A stretch of 32,901 bases of DNA from Bacteroidales bacterium (GCA_031253655.1 JAIRVY010000128.1:1-32901), one strand, 5' to 3'. Numbered from the stretch's first letter, positions 24,005 through 31,992 are shown. The notes: generated from the letters alone by a model not told the origin. Translations and numbers: made by a program.

Positions 24005-24856
24005 TTACTCTTTTATTATCTTTGAACCGCCAGTAAGGGTAACGTCCGAAACATCTTCCGCTTTTTTATATTTAAGAATGGAAGAACCGGAAAGAGTCCC
24101 TTTTATTTTATGAAGCACATTTACTTCGCCTTCTGAAGAACCCGAAAGGTCAATATCAAGATTTTCTGATTCTAATTCAAAAGTGAAAAAAGTACTTCCT
24201 CCCGAGCCATTAAAATCGGTTTCTTCAGCATAGCCGCTACCGGTAAATATGGACGAACCGGATACATCTACCTTACACTTATCTACTTCAATATTGCTAT
24301 ATGTTACATTTGAGCCTCCTGAGAGTGTAGCATCAATCCGTTTTCCTATGAAAGTGCATTTTTTCATTATAGAAGAACCGCTCAAATTAATCACTTCTTT
24401 ATCTCCTTCACAGTAAAAACCACATAATAGCGAAGCACCAGATAAATTAATATCGGCTGAAGTAGTAAAATTCTCATAAGTATAAATAATGGCGGCACCA
24501 CTTCCATCAATAGTTTTCAGCTCTGCCGCATTAATAGTTGCAGTTAGTTTAATGTTACGCTTGCTAGACCTGTTGTAGAGTTTTAAGTGCAATATCCCAT
24601 TTGGGCGCAACTCTGCCTTTATTTTATTATCGGGAGCATTGTACTGAATGAAAGCACTGTTATCATTATCATTTTGCGTAACAGTTACCTCCCACGGTCC
24701 TTCGATGATTATACCTTTGATAGTACCGGTAATAGGAATATCTCTTTCTATGAGTTCATACTTGCCGTAATCTGTTGTTGAACAAGAGATAAAGAGAATG
24801 GCAATGGCAGCTGCGAAGGTTGGTAGAAAATTGTTTTTTTGGGCCTGATTTTTCAT
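24005..24856 (-). CDS. DUF2807 (GIN-domain) lipoprotein
   Basis: The 283-residue protein has a signal sequence with a lipobox at LFISC, then a right-handed beta-helix-like DUF2807 region with recurring LSGSS/SGGS turns: ADINLSGASLL, INLSGSSIMK, ATLSGGSNV, VDVSGSSIF, IDLSGSSEG, GTLSGSSIL, VTLTGGSKI. DUF2807 proteins of Bacteroidota are predicted surface or periplasmic structural proteins, often near PspC genes or sigma/anti-sigma loci. It lies 126 bases after the STN protein gene on the same strand and could be the last gene of the sigma-fecR unit. A hairpin in the gap (24907-24946) may separate or stabilise the message. Confidence 0.87.
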   Translation of the reverse strand: MKNQAQKNNFLPTFAAAIAILFISCSTTDYGKYELIERDIPITGTIKGIIIEGPWEVTVTQNDNDNSAFIQYNAPDNKIKAELRPNGILHLKLYNRSSKRNIKLTATINAAELKTIDGSGAAIIYTYENFTTSADINLSGASLLCGFYCEGDKEVINLSGSSIMKKCTFIGKRIDATLSGGSNVTYSNIEVDKCKVDVSGSSIFTGSGYAEETDFNGSGGSTFFTFELESENLDIDLSGSSEGEVNVLHKIKGTLSGSSILKYKKAEDVSDVTLTGGSKIIKE

Positions 24857-24906
24857 TGTTTTTAATTTTTTTATTTAAGAAATGATTTTTTTGATTTTTT
24901 AAACAA

Positions 24907-24946
24907 TGAGATTCCTCACTTCGCTAGCGTTTCGCTCAGAATCTCA
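24907..24946. repeat. REP-like hairpin related to the GAGGAATC repeat
   Basis: TGAGATTC (24907-24914) and GAATCTCA (24939-24946) are exact inverted copies. The interior CTCACTTCGCTAGCGTTTCG resembles a degenerate GATTCCTCGCTGCGCTCGGAAT repeat, the reverse of the units at 23495-23613. It sits between two same-strand genes. No T-tract follows on the minus strand, so it is not a standard terminator. Confidence 0.6.
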
Positions 24947-24982
24947 AAATAAAAGAAAAAATAATAGATACATTTTGTATTT

Positions 24983-26917
24983 TTAGAATTTTATTCCGCC
25001 AACAACTCCTATCCACAGGTCAATCGTATTTCGATTCCCTAAATGTGATGTGCTATATTCTTTATGATATATACTATAAGGCGCTTTTACTCTATAGTCA
25101 TCGCTACCATAATCTTGGATGAGTAGATTTAAACTTGGACCTGCATAGATTTTAAAATGTTTGGCAAAACGATAATTAAGTACCGGAATAAATTGAGTAA
25201 GTGATTTCCATTGGGAACTTTTCAAAGAATTAGCGTACAGCTGTGCATGGGTAAGTTCCAAGTTTAAACTCAGATTTTCTGCCAACTTGAAGCTGCTACC
25301 CAATCCTGAACCTACAGACCAAAATTTTTCGGTAAAATTATATCCTGCTGAAATTATGGAATACAATCTCTGTACGCCGGAGCGGAAGGTTAAGGCGGTA
25401 TGAACAAATTCGCCGGCTTCTATACCAGCTTCCAAAACGCCCCCTTTTTTCACGATATTAATCAATCCCAGCGAAATGCCGTCTGCTGTGTCGCGCACAT
25501 TTATCATTCCCATCTGGAATTTCCCTTTTTTTGTAATATTCAGTATTCCTGCAATTTGGCAGGCAGATTTCTCGGCTATATTCACAATGCCGGCGGTCTG
25601 AAAGGCAGTATTGCACGCCACATTGGCAATTCCCGCCGCTTGAAAAGGAGAATTACAACCTATATTGGAGATACCGGCAAACTGCGCTCCCGACTTATCG
25701 TTGGCAATATTAAAGATGCCACTAAACTGAACGCCTGCTTTCTGCGCTATATTGAAAGTGCCTCCAGCCTGCAGGTAAGCAGTTTTTCCGATGTTAAAAA
25801 GACCGGAAAACTGCATCCAGGCAGATTTTGCGATATTATTAAGTCCGCTTGCCTGAACCCACACCATATCCCCAATATTAAAAACTCCTCCGAACTGTGC
25901 AGATTTTCCTTTTTTTGTAAAATTGAAAAGTCCCGCAAATTGTACATTTTTGCTTTGAATATCAGAACATTGTGAGCCGGTAGAATTGAAAAGCCCTGCA
26001 AACTGCACACCCTTTGCACCTGAAGTGTTAATATTGAACAACCCGCCCAAATCCAGAGCCATCGTTGCCCCGGTTACGCCACCTAAAATATTAAGAGATA
26101 CGTAATAGTTGTTGCAATCAGATTTTACCCAGCCCGTTCCCAACGGATAAAAAAACGTTAATTGAATGGGTTTTACAACCAACGGGGCGGAAATATCATC
26201 AACAAGAATTGAATCTTTTTCTTCTATTGAGGTAATGAAGTTTGAAATTTGGAGATTTCCTTCTTCTGCTGGGGTAATGAGATTTTCTTTCCCTTGTAGC
26301 GCGTAACTTGTAGCTTGTAGCGTGCCATCTGCCAAAACCGGCGTGGTTACCATAGCTGCAGCGATTAATAATTCTGTCATTAATGTTTTCATTTCATCAT
26401 TTTTGGTTAAATTTACACTTTCAAGACAACTATCCGGTAAGTTTCCATTATTTGACGAAGATTTTTCTTCGTCATTCCGGACGGTGTAAGTATCCCCATT
26501 CAAATCTCTGTATTCTGTTTTTCTGATTTTCTGCTCTTCGGCTACAAACACAATATGTTCTCCTATCTTTTTATAAGAAATATAGGGAGGTAGTATGATT
26601 GTAAGAATCTCTCTTACTGTGTTATTCTGCGCATTAACCGACACCATTATTTTGGGGTCAATAAGTTGTGAATTGTAAGAAAATCTTACATTTGTTTGTT
26701 TAGTAATAGAGGATAATACGCTCTCTATCGGCTCTTTATGGGCTACTAGTGAGGTTACTTTTTTTGTAAGCGGGTCGGTTTGGGCAAATGTAATATTTGC
26801 AATGAAAAAAAACATAAAAATGAAGGAAATTCCTCGCTGCGCTCGAGATAACTTCCCATGCTGTGCTCGGAATAACGCTTTATAGCTATTTCTTTTAAAA
26901 TTCAATAACATAAGCAC
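24983..26917 (-). CDS. STN-domain protein in frame with an LA_2272-type surface-repeat protein
   Basis: The 644-residue frame has a signal sequence ending at FIANITFAQ (about 46), then an STN domain at about 50-125 (PIESVLSSITKQTNVRFSYN, VREILTIILPPYISY), the module that receives signals in TonB-dependent transducers. After a polar linker a second signal-like peptide appears at 176 (MKTLMTELLIAAAMVTTPVLADG). From about 285 there are around thirteen 14-17-residue repeats of the form QFAGLFNIxxxa, the LA_2272 family surface repeat. The C-terminal 130 residues look like outer-membrane beta strands. The two halves could be separate genes joined in frame: an ATG at 26392 would give a 470-residue surface protein. 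The start is also uncertain. The first ATG (26917) overlaps fecR by 23 bases, and residues about 14-31 are encoded by a REP-like repeat; ATG 26815 is an alternative. Confidence 0.8.
   Translation of the reverse strand: MLMLLNFKRNSYKALFRAQHGKLSRAQRGISFIFMFFFIANITFAQTDPLTKKVTSLVAHKEPIESVLSSITKQTNVRFSYNSQLIDPKIMVSVNAQNNTVREILTIILPPYISYKKIGEHIVFVAEEQKIRKTEYRDLNGDTYTVRNDEEKSSSNNGNLPDSCLESVNLTKNDEMKTLMTELLIAAAMVTTPVLADGTLQATSYALQGKENLITPAEEGNLQISNFITSIEEKDSILVDDISAPLVVKPIQLTFFYPLGTGWVKSDCNNYYVSLNILGGVTGATMALDLGGLFNINTSGAKGVQFAGLFNSTGSQCSDIQSKNVQFAGLFNFTKKGKSAQFGGVFNIGDMVWVQASGLNNIAKSAWMQFSGLFNIGKTAYLQAGGTFNIAQKAGVQFSGIFNIANDKSGAQFAGISNIGCNSPFQAAGIANVACNTAFQTAGIVNIAEKSACQIAGILNITKKGKFQMGMINVRDTADGISLGLINIVKKGGVLEAGIEAGEFVHTALTFRSGVQRLYSIISAGYNFTEKFWSVGSGLGSSFKLAENLSLNLELTHAQLYANSLKSSQWKSLTQFIPVLNYRFAKHFKIYAGPSLNLLIQDYGSDDYRVKAPYSIYHKEYSTSHLGNRNTIDLWIGVVGGIKF
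26293..26320. repeat. Heptamer tandem repeat inside the STN/LA_2272 gene
   Basis: Four plus-strand 7-mers: CTTGTAG, CGCGTAA, CTTGTAG, CTTGTAG. Translated in frame as LQATSYALQG directly after the internal signal-like peptide. Confidence 0.75.
26826..26877. repeat. REP-like repeat encoding the N-terminus of the STN protein
   Basis: Two degenerate units, ATTCCTCGCTGCGCTCGAGA and ACTTCCCATGCTGTGCTCGGAAT-like, are the reverse of the GAGGAATC family at 23.5 kb. They give the residues FRAQHGKLSRAQRGISF before the hydrophobic core of the signal sequence. Confidence 0.65.
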
Positions 26918-27866
26918 CCGTTTTTTTCAATAATTGTGCGCCGAAAGTAGCCGCAATGATATCCATAACATTCTCAATAGAATCATCTGCATCAAAACTT
27001 GCATTTAGAAAAAGACTGTTGTTTCCATTTGTTTTGACAACAATATCCACTCCGTAACTGATTTTTAACATTTCAATGACTTCACCCAATGGTGTATTGA
27101 AAAAAACCATATCCTGTTTTTTTGTATCTATTTGTGGTGCAATATTTTGTGTTCCTATATACATCCTAAATTGTTTTGTTTTAACATTATACACAGCGCT
27201 TTCATTTTGCTTAATATAAACTCCTTCATTTGTATTTGTATAAAACCAAACCTCCCCTTCGGTTACTTCAACGGTTACGGATTTATCCGGTTGGGTGGCA
27301 TCCACAGTAAAAATTGTTCCGATATCTTTAATAAACGTCTCGCCCGCCTGCACTATAATTTCGGCTACTGAGATTTTAGAGTCAACATTAAACAAAGCTT
27401 TACCTACAAGGATTATTCTGTTTTCATTTTTTGAAGTATATATGATTTCTGAATTTGCAAACAGTGTAACATTAGTGTTTTCGAAGATTTCATATTCTAC
27501 GGGGGTCTTAGAAGATGATATTTTTTTTGTTTGAGAAGAGTTGGGCATAAAATAGAACAATGCAAAACATGAAATCAACAGAACAACAATCGCCGCCGCT
27601 GCTCTCCATATATATGAAATTCTGAGGTGAGTTTGCGGTTTTTCACTTTTGTTAATATGGTTTTTGAATTTCGAGAATGCATTATCCGTATTAAAAACCG
27701 GTATCTCTATAGTTTGCCCGATGTTTTGGTACAACAAACTCATTCGTTGAAACTCTTTTTCATTTTCATCAGATTGTGCCAACCAACCATCTAAGATTTG
27801 GTTCTCTTTTTCGGAAATTTCGCCGCAAAAATAGCGGACTAAGATTATATCAATTTCTTCATTCAT
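26895..27866 (-). CDS. FecR-type anti-sigma factor
   Basis: The 323-residue protein has a cytoplasmic N-terminal part (about 1-85, FCGEISEKENQILDGWLAQ, typical of the sigma-binding region), one membrane segment at about 88-107 (AAAAIVVLLISCFALFYFM), then a periplasmic FecR domain (VTLFANSEIIY, GKALFNV, GTIFTVDA, VTEGEVWFY). The C-terminal DUF4974 domain (FFNTPLGEVIEMLKISYGVDI ... GAYVIEF) binds STN-type partners. It holds the neighbouring ECF sigma factor until a surface signal arrives. It starts 6 bases after the sigma gene stop, and its 3' end overlaps the first possible start of the STN protein. Confidence 0.95.
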   Translation of the reverse strand: MNEEIDIILVRYFCGEISEKENQILDGWLAQSDENEKEFQRMSLLYQNIGQTIEIPVFNTDNAFSKFKNHINKSEKPQTHLRISYIWRAAAAIVVLLISCFALFYFMPNSSQTKKISSSKTPVEYEIFENTNVTLFANSEIIYTSKNENRIILVGKALFNVDSKISVAEIIVQAGETFIKDIGTIFTVDATQPDKSVTVEVTEGEVWFYTNTNEGVYIKQNESAVYNVKTKQFRMYIGTQNIAPQIDTKKQDMVFFNTPLGEVIEMLKISYGVDIVVKTNGNNSLFLNASFDADDSIENVMDIIAATFGAQLLKKTGAYVIEF

Positions 27867-27872
27867 AATTAT

Positions 27873-28436
27873 TTAAAATAACAATATCAAAATTACAGGA
27901 AGCAGATAATCCTTTAGTTTCAGGCGTAAAATTTTCAAGGCTTTCACAATTTGAGTTTCAACGGTGTTGGGCGATATTTGCAGTTCTTGGGCAATCTCTA
28001 CGTAAGAAAGTTGCTGCATTCTACTTAACAGAAATACTTGCCGGCATCTTTCAGGGAGGGCAGCAATAGCAAGGTCAATCTGTCGAGATAACTCTTTATG
28101 TGTCAACGCATACTCCACATTATTGCCGTATAAAACGCTGTCGAATACCATCTTTTTGTGATGTTCAGATTGCATTTGTGTTTTTTTCACTTTATTCAAA
28201 CAACTGTTGTGCACCATTCTATACATATACGATTTTATTGACGTATGAATTTCCATTTTATCCCGCAGATTCCAGAATTTGCAAAAAACATCCTGCACAA
28301 TATCTTCGGTTTCTTCATAATTTTGAAGAATACTGAAAGCATACCGGCATAGCGGCTCGTAGAGTTGCCTAAAGAGCGTCTCGTATGCTTTTGCATTTCC
28401 CGTTTTTAGCTCAAAACTGTCAATTTCTTTTCCCAA
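27873..28436 (-). CDS. ECF sigma factor (Bacteroidota FecI-like)
   Basis: The 187-residue RNA polymerase sigma-70 family factor has region 2 (PLCRYAFSILQNYEETEDIVQDVFCKFW) and region 4 (ALPERCRQVFLLSRMQQLSYVEIAQELQISPNTVETQIVKAL) with no region 3. It is the first gene of a sigma-fecR-STN unit and has its own good promoter at 28460-28488. Such pairs normally control a TonB-dependent receptor operon. Here the gene after fecR is an STN/LA_2272 surface protein instead. The C-terminus ends in a short hydrophobic tail (LLPVILILLF). Confidence 0.95.
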   Translation of the reverse strand: MGKEIDSFELKTGNAKAYETLFRQLYEPLCRYAFSILQNYEETEDIVQDVFCKFWNLRDKMEIHTSIKSYMYRMVHNSCLNKVKKTQMQSEHHKKMVFDSVLYGNNVEYALTHKELSRQIDLAIAALPERCRQVFLLSRMQQLSYVEIAQELQISPNTVETQIVKALKILRLKLKDYLLPVILILLF

Positions 28437-28459
28437 TTCTAAACATTTCTATTACCCTG

Positions 28460-28488
28460 CAAAAATAGACATTTTTTATCTACGACAA
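28460..28488 (-). promoter_or_regulatory. Promoter for the ECF sigma gene
   Basis: On the minus strand TTG (28486-28488), 18 bases, then TATTTTTG (28460-28467) match the Bacteroidota promoter with the same spacing as at 14081-14109. The leader would be only about 15-20 bases long. This is a housekeeping-type promoter, so the sigma gene may not depend on its own product. Confidence 0.55.
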
Positions 28489-28585
28489 CTAAAAGGGGAA
28501 AAACCATTATTCATTAAAATTTTTATTTTTAGTTAAATTATCTTACTGCCAACAATGCAACTCCAAAATCCTAAGATATTTATTC

Positions 28586-28593
28586 TATTTTTG
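28586..28593 (+). promoter_or_regulatory. -7 box that fixes the HAD phosphatase start
   Basis: TATTTTTG at 28586-28593 would place the transcript start near 28600. The ATG at 28555 is then upstream of the transcript, so translation should begin at the ATG at 28612. No TTG is found 18 bases upstream. Confidence 0.4.
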
Positions 28594-28611
28594 CACTCTA
28601 AAAACAACCCA

Positions 28612-29475
28612 ATGCCTTCCTTTAAAAACAAAATTGCGATTGCCTACGATTTCGACGGAACTTTGGCGCCCGGAAATATGCAAGAATACGATTTTATTCC
28701 TGATCTTGAAATGGATAGCCACGAGTTTTGGAAAAAATCGAACGAAATAGCCAAACAACATGATATGGACGAAGTGCTCGCCTATATGTATTTGATGCTG
28801 GAGAAAGCCAAAGAAAAAAATATCCCGATAAAAAAAGAGGATTTTTTTAAATATGGAGCACAAATCTCTTTTTATCAAGGTGTTGAACAATATTTTGAAA
28901 GAATTAACAAATATGCAGAAGAAAAAGGTTTTGAAACAGAACATTATATCATCTCATCAGGGTTACGCGAATTTGTAGAAGGAACTTCTATTGCCCGTCA
29001 TTTTAAGGATATTTTTGCTTCAGGATTTATGTACAACGAAATCAATGTGGCTTGCTGGCCCGCGCTGGGCGTTAATTATACCAACAAAACCCAGTTTTTA
29101 TTCCGTATTAACAAGGGAATTCATAATTCTTATGATAATACTTTGATTAACAAGATTGTACCCGAAAATGAAAAACCGATACCTTTCTCTAATATGATCT
29201 ATTTAGGAGATGGTGAAACAGATATTCCGGCTATGAAGATGGTAAAAATGCAAGGCGGATACACGATAGCCGTCTATAATGAACATATTAACAGTGGAAG
29301 TCATCTCCCTGCTCGAAGAAACCCCAAGGAACTCTGCGAAGAAATTGTTCGCCAACAACGCGCCGACTTTTTAGCGCCGGCAAACTACACCGAAAATTCT
29401 CCTTTGGATGTTTTGATTAAAAGATGTATTGATAAAATTGCAGCGGAACAGGAGTTAATTCTTCTTCAACTGTGA
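28612..29475 (+). CDS. HAD-superfamily phosphatase
   Basis: From the ATG at 28612 (MPSFKNKIAIAYDFDGTLAPG) the protein has 287 residues. HAD motif I is DFDGTLAPG with Asp13 (nucleophile) and Asp15. Motif II is in YIISSGLREF, and motif IV is YLGDGETDIPAMKMV. A helical cap lies between I and II. It belongs to the group of haloacid-dehalogenase-like phosphatases with a phosphoserine-phosphatase-like layout; the substrate is unknown. The longer frame from 28555 would include its probable promoter and an unconserved hydrophobic lead. MltG follows on the same strand after 47 bases. Confidence 0.88.
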   Translation: MPSFKNKIAIAYDFDGTLAPGNMQEYDFIPDLEMDSHEFWKKSNEIAKQHDMDEVLAYMYLMLEKAKEKNIPIKKEDFFKYGAQISFYQGVEQYFERINKYAEEKGFETEHYIISSGLREFVEGTSIARHFKDIFASGFMYNEINVACWPALGVNYTNKTQFLFRINKGIHNSYDNTLINKIVPENEKPIPFSNMIYLGDGETDIPAMKMVKMQGGYTIAVYNEHINSGSHLPARRNPKELCEEIVRQQRADFLAPANYTENSPLDVLIKRCIDKIAAEQELILLQL

Positions 29476-29522
29476 TTTATTTTGCATACAGATAAAACAG
29501 ATTAATATTATAATCACAGATT

Positions 29523-30563
29523 ATGAACATTAAAATTACGAAAAAAATACGATATGTGTTGATAATTAGCATTTTACTGTTTGCAATAATAGTTATTTGC
29601 ACTTTTGTGGCGAGAGAAAAACTCTTTTTTACCCCAAATACAACAGATACTACTCTGATCATTCCTAAAAATGCATCCTTTGAGGAAGTGGTTTATTTAC
29701 TTAAAGAAGATAAAATTATTAATAACATTCAGACCTTTAAACTCGCCGCCAAAATTTTGAAATATGAAAAAAATGTAATGCGTGGCAGGTATGAAATCAA
29801 AGCGGATGAAACCAATTACCAACTCATTAAAAAACTGAGAAAGGGGCAGCACTATCCCGTTACCTTTACCTTTAATAACGTGCGTACTTTGTCGGAATTT
29901 ATACAAAAAACAGATAAAAAGTTTCTATTTCCGTATCAAGAGTTACAAAAATTGTTAGAAGACGAACAGTTTTTGACTGAATTGGGATTTACCAAAGAAA
30001 CCGTACCTGCATTGTTTATTCCCAATACCTATCAAATCTATTATGACATTGATGCGGACGAATTTGTGGAGAAATTTCTCACTTTTTACAAAAATTACTG
30101 GAATGAAAAGCGTATGCAGCAGGCGAGGTCTCTTTCGCTCTCTCCTGTTGAAGTTGCTACTTTAGCCTCTATTGTGGAAGAGGAGAACTACCGAGAGTTT
30201 GAAAAGCCGATTATTGCAGGTGTGTACATCAACCGTTTACGATTAGGTATGCGATTGCAGGCCGACCCAACGGTGAAATTTGCGGTTGGTGATGTTACTT
30301 TAAAGCGTATTTTGTACAAACATTTGGAAACCGATTCCCCGTATAATACTTATTTACACACCGGATTACCACCGGGGCCGATTCGGTTTCCCGACTCTTC
30401 CACAATTGATTCCGTATTACAATATACTAGACATAATTATCTGTATATGTGTGCAAAAGAAGATTTTTCGGGGGAGCATAATTTTGCTACGACTTTGACG
30501 GAGCACGAAAGAAATGCCACGAAATACCGGAATGCGTTAAACAAGTTGTTGATTAAAAACTAA
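29523..30563 (+). CDS. mltG: Endolytic murein transglycosylase
   Basis: MltG cuts nascent glycan strands at the inner membrane and so sets their length. The 346-residue protein has one N-terminal membrane helix at about 12-30 (VLIISILLFAIIVICTFVA), a LysM-like region (IPKNASFEEVVYLLKEDKI), and the YceG catalytic domain with ASIVEEENYREFEKPIIAGVYINRLRLGM (catalytic Glu near 218), LQADPTVKFA, SPYNTYLHTGLPPGPI and NYLYMCAKEDFSGEHNFATT. The length is normal. Confidence 0.96.
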   Translation: MNIKITKKIRYVLIISILLFAIIVICTFVAREKLFFTPNTTDTTLIIPKNASFEEVVYLLKEDKIINNIQTFKLAAKILKYEKNVMRGRYEIKADETNYQLIKKLRKGQHYPVTFTFNNVRTLSEFIQKTDKKFLFPYQELQKLLEDEQFLTELGFTKETVPALFIPNTYQIYYDIDADEFVEKFLTFYKNYWNEKRMQQARSLSLSPVEVATLASIVEEENYREFEKPIIAGVYINRLRLGMRLQADPTVKFAVGDVTLKRILYKHLETDSPYNTYLHTGLPPGPIRFPDSSTIDSVLQYTRHNYLYMCAKEDFSGEHNFATTLTEHERNATKYRNALNKLLIKN

Positions 30564-30578
30564 AAAAGTGTTTCTTTG
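30549..30578 (+). promoter_or_regulatory. Candidate promoter of tRNA-Arg
   Basis: TTG (30549-30551), 19 bases, then TTTCTTTG (30571-30578), followed by the tRNA 11 bases later. The -7 box lacks the A of TAnnTTTG, and the -33 half lies inside the mltG 3' end. Confidence 0.35.
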
Positions 30579-30588
30579 CCGTCTCAAT

Positions 30589-30662
30589 GGCTCCGTAGTT
30601 CAGCTGAATAGAACGTCAGATTCCGGTTCTGAAGGTCGTGGGTTTGAATCCCGCCGGGGTCG
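30589..30662 (+). tRNA. tRNA-Arg (anticodon CCG)
   Basis: The 74 bases fold as a full cloverleaf: acceptor GGCTCCG/CGGGGTC (two G-U pairs), D stem GTTC/GAAC, anticodon stem TCAGA/TCTGA with loop TTCCGGT (anticodon CCG, codon CGG), variable AGGTC, T stem GTGGG/CCCGC, and discriminator G. The 3' CCA is not encoded (GCA follows). The D loop has G18-A19 and the T loop starts TTT, so the usual G19-C56 tertiary pair is replaced by A19-U56. An integrase gene lies directly downstream, so the 3' half is a likely attachment site. Confidence 0.93.
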
Positions 30663-30687
30663 CAAAACGAATTAAAGCGCAGAGTAT

Positions 30688-30713
30688 CAACAATTTTTAC
30701 TCAAAAATTGTTG
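30688..30713 (+). terminator. Rho-independent terminator after tRNA-Arg
   Basis: CAACAATTTTT (30688-30698), a 4-base loop, and AAAAATTGTTG (30703-30713) form a perfect 11-bp stem, followed by GGTTTTGTATTT. It ends the tRNA transcript before the integrase gene. Confidence 0.7.
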
Positions 30714-30786
30714 GGTTTTGTATTTAAATCGGGACAAAAACGAGACAAACATAGTTTTTTAGATATCTCACAAATCTAAAAAAAAA

Positions 30787-31992
30787 ATGTCAGTACAATC
30801 ACCTCGCTTAGCAGTATCAACTGCTTATTCTGCCGCAAATTACCTTCCGGCAACGTTAAAAACCAATAAATCCGGATGGATTATTGAGTATTATGTGGAA
30901 AATCCACAAACGCAAATCTTAGCCCGCAAAAAAATCAAACTGCAAAGGCTGCTTATGCGTTATCCATCTAAGATGGAAGCCAAAAGGCACATCAATAATA
31001 TTATTGTTGCGCTTAACATGAAATTGTCCACCGGATGGAATCCTTACTTTATGGGAGAAGATGCACGGATGTACACACCTTTGAAAGAAGTAACAATAAA
31101 ATATTTAGAGGAAATAAAAAGGAATATACGTCCAGAGACTTGCCGTTTATATACTTCTTTTCTCAATATTTTCTGCGAATGGATTGAAAAGGTTTCCCCG
31201 AATGTTTATTCATCAATGGTTACTCATGCGCTTGTTGCAAAATTCATGGATTATGTTTATAATGAACGTAAAGGACGTAAAGGAGAATGTGTGTCTAACA
31301 AAACCTACAATAACTATATTAAAAATGGGAGTGCTTTCTTCTCGTGGATGATTGACAAATGTTATTGTAAAGAAAATCATTTTATGAAAATAAAATCTAA
31401 AAAGAAAGAGAATAAAAAGCGCATTCTAATTCCTGAGGAAGCGCGTGAAAGAATCACGAAATATTTATTATCTAACAATCCTAATTACTTACTTATGCTC
31501 AAACTTATCTATAATAGTCTGTTACGACCTAAAGAAATACGCGGATTGCTCATTTCAGATATTTCCATCGCAAAGGGGCAAATAACAGTACGGAAAGATG
31601 TGTCTAAAAATGGGAAAGAGCGTATTATCCCAATGACACCGGATATAATTGAAGGTTTCAATAAACTTAATCTTCAAAATTTTGCTTCAAACTATTATGT
31701 TTTTGGAGAAAACATACAACCAAACGAAAAGAAATTATCAGAATCGTATATGTTTAAGTATTGGGCAAAAATGCGGATAAAACTTGGACTTCCTGAAGAA
31801 ATGCAACAATATTCATTAAGAGACAGCGGTATTTTTGAGATGCTTAAAAAAGGAATTGACCCGCTGTCTGTACAACAATTGGCAGACCACCATTCACTTG
31901 AAATGACTACAATTTACGCTAAACATTTAGACCCTAATTTGCAGAAAATCATTGTTGATAATGCTCCCACGTTTGCGAACCCTAAACTATAA
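30787..31992 (+). CDS. Tyrosine recombinase (integrase)
   Basis: The 401-residue site-specific recombinase has an N-terminal arm-binding part, a SAM-like core-binding domain at about 95-210, and a catalytic domain at about 220-395. Catalytic residues are Arg247 in LLRPKEIRGL, Lys near 277 in KNGKERIIP, Arg345 in QYSLRDSGIFEML, His in LADHHSLEMTTIY and the nucleophile Tyr near 377 in TTIYAKH. The usual His of HxxR is Tyr here (YSLR), a replacement that some active family members tolerate. It lies 124 bases downstream of tRNA-Arg, the classic arrangement of an element inserted at a tRNA. No second copy of the tRNA 3' end is visible up to 32901, so the far border is outside the window or lost. 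Confidence 0.93.
   Translation: MSVQSPRLAVSTAYSAANYLPATLKTNKSGWIIEYYVENPQTQILARKKIKLQRLLMRYPSKMEAKRHINNIIVALNMKLSTGWNPYFMGEDARMYTPLKEVTIKYLEEIKRNIRPETCRLYTSFLNIFCEWIEKVSPNVYSSMVTHALVAKFMDYVYNERKGRKGECVSNKTYNNYIKNGSAFFSWMIDKCYCKENHFMKIKSKKKENKKRILIPEEARERITKYLLSNNPNYLLMLKLIYNSLLRPKEIRGLLISDISIAKGQITVRKDVSKNGKERIIPMTPDIIEGFNKLNLQNFASNYYVFGENIQPNEKKLSESYMFKYWAKMRIKLGLPEEMQQYSLRDSGIFEMLKKGIDPLSVQQLADHHSLEMTTIYAKHLDPNLQKIIVDNAPTFANPKL

Noticed and set aside
25400-25975. 191-residue plus-strand frame
   Set aside because: It is the antisense of the LA_2272 repeat region, held open by the repeat periodicity; the minus-strand product has clear family repeats.
28555-28611. Longer HAD phosphatase start at 28555
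   Set aside because: The extra 19 codons contain the likely -7 box (28586-28593) and no conserved residues; the family begins at MPSFKNKIAIAYDFDGT.
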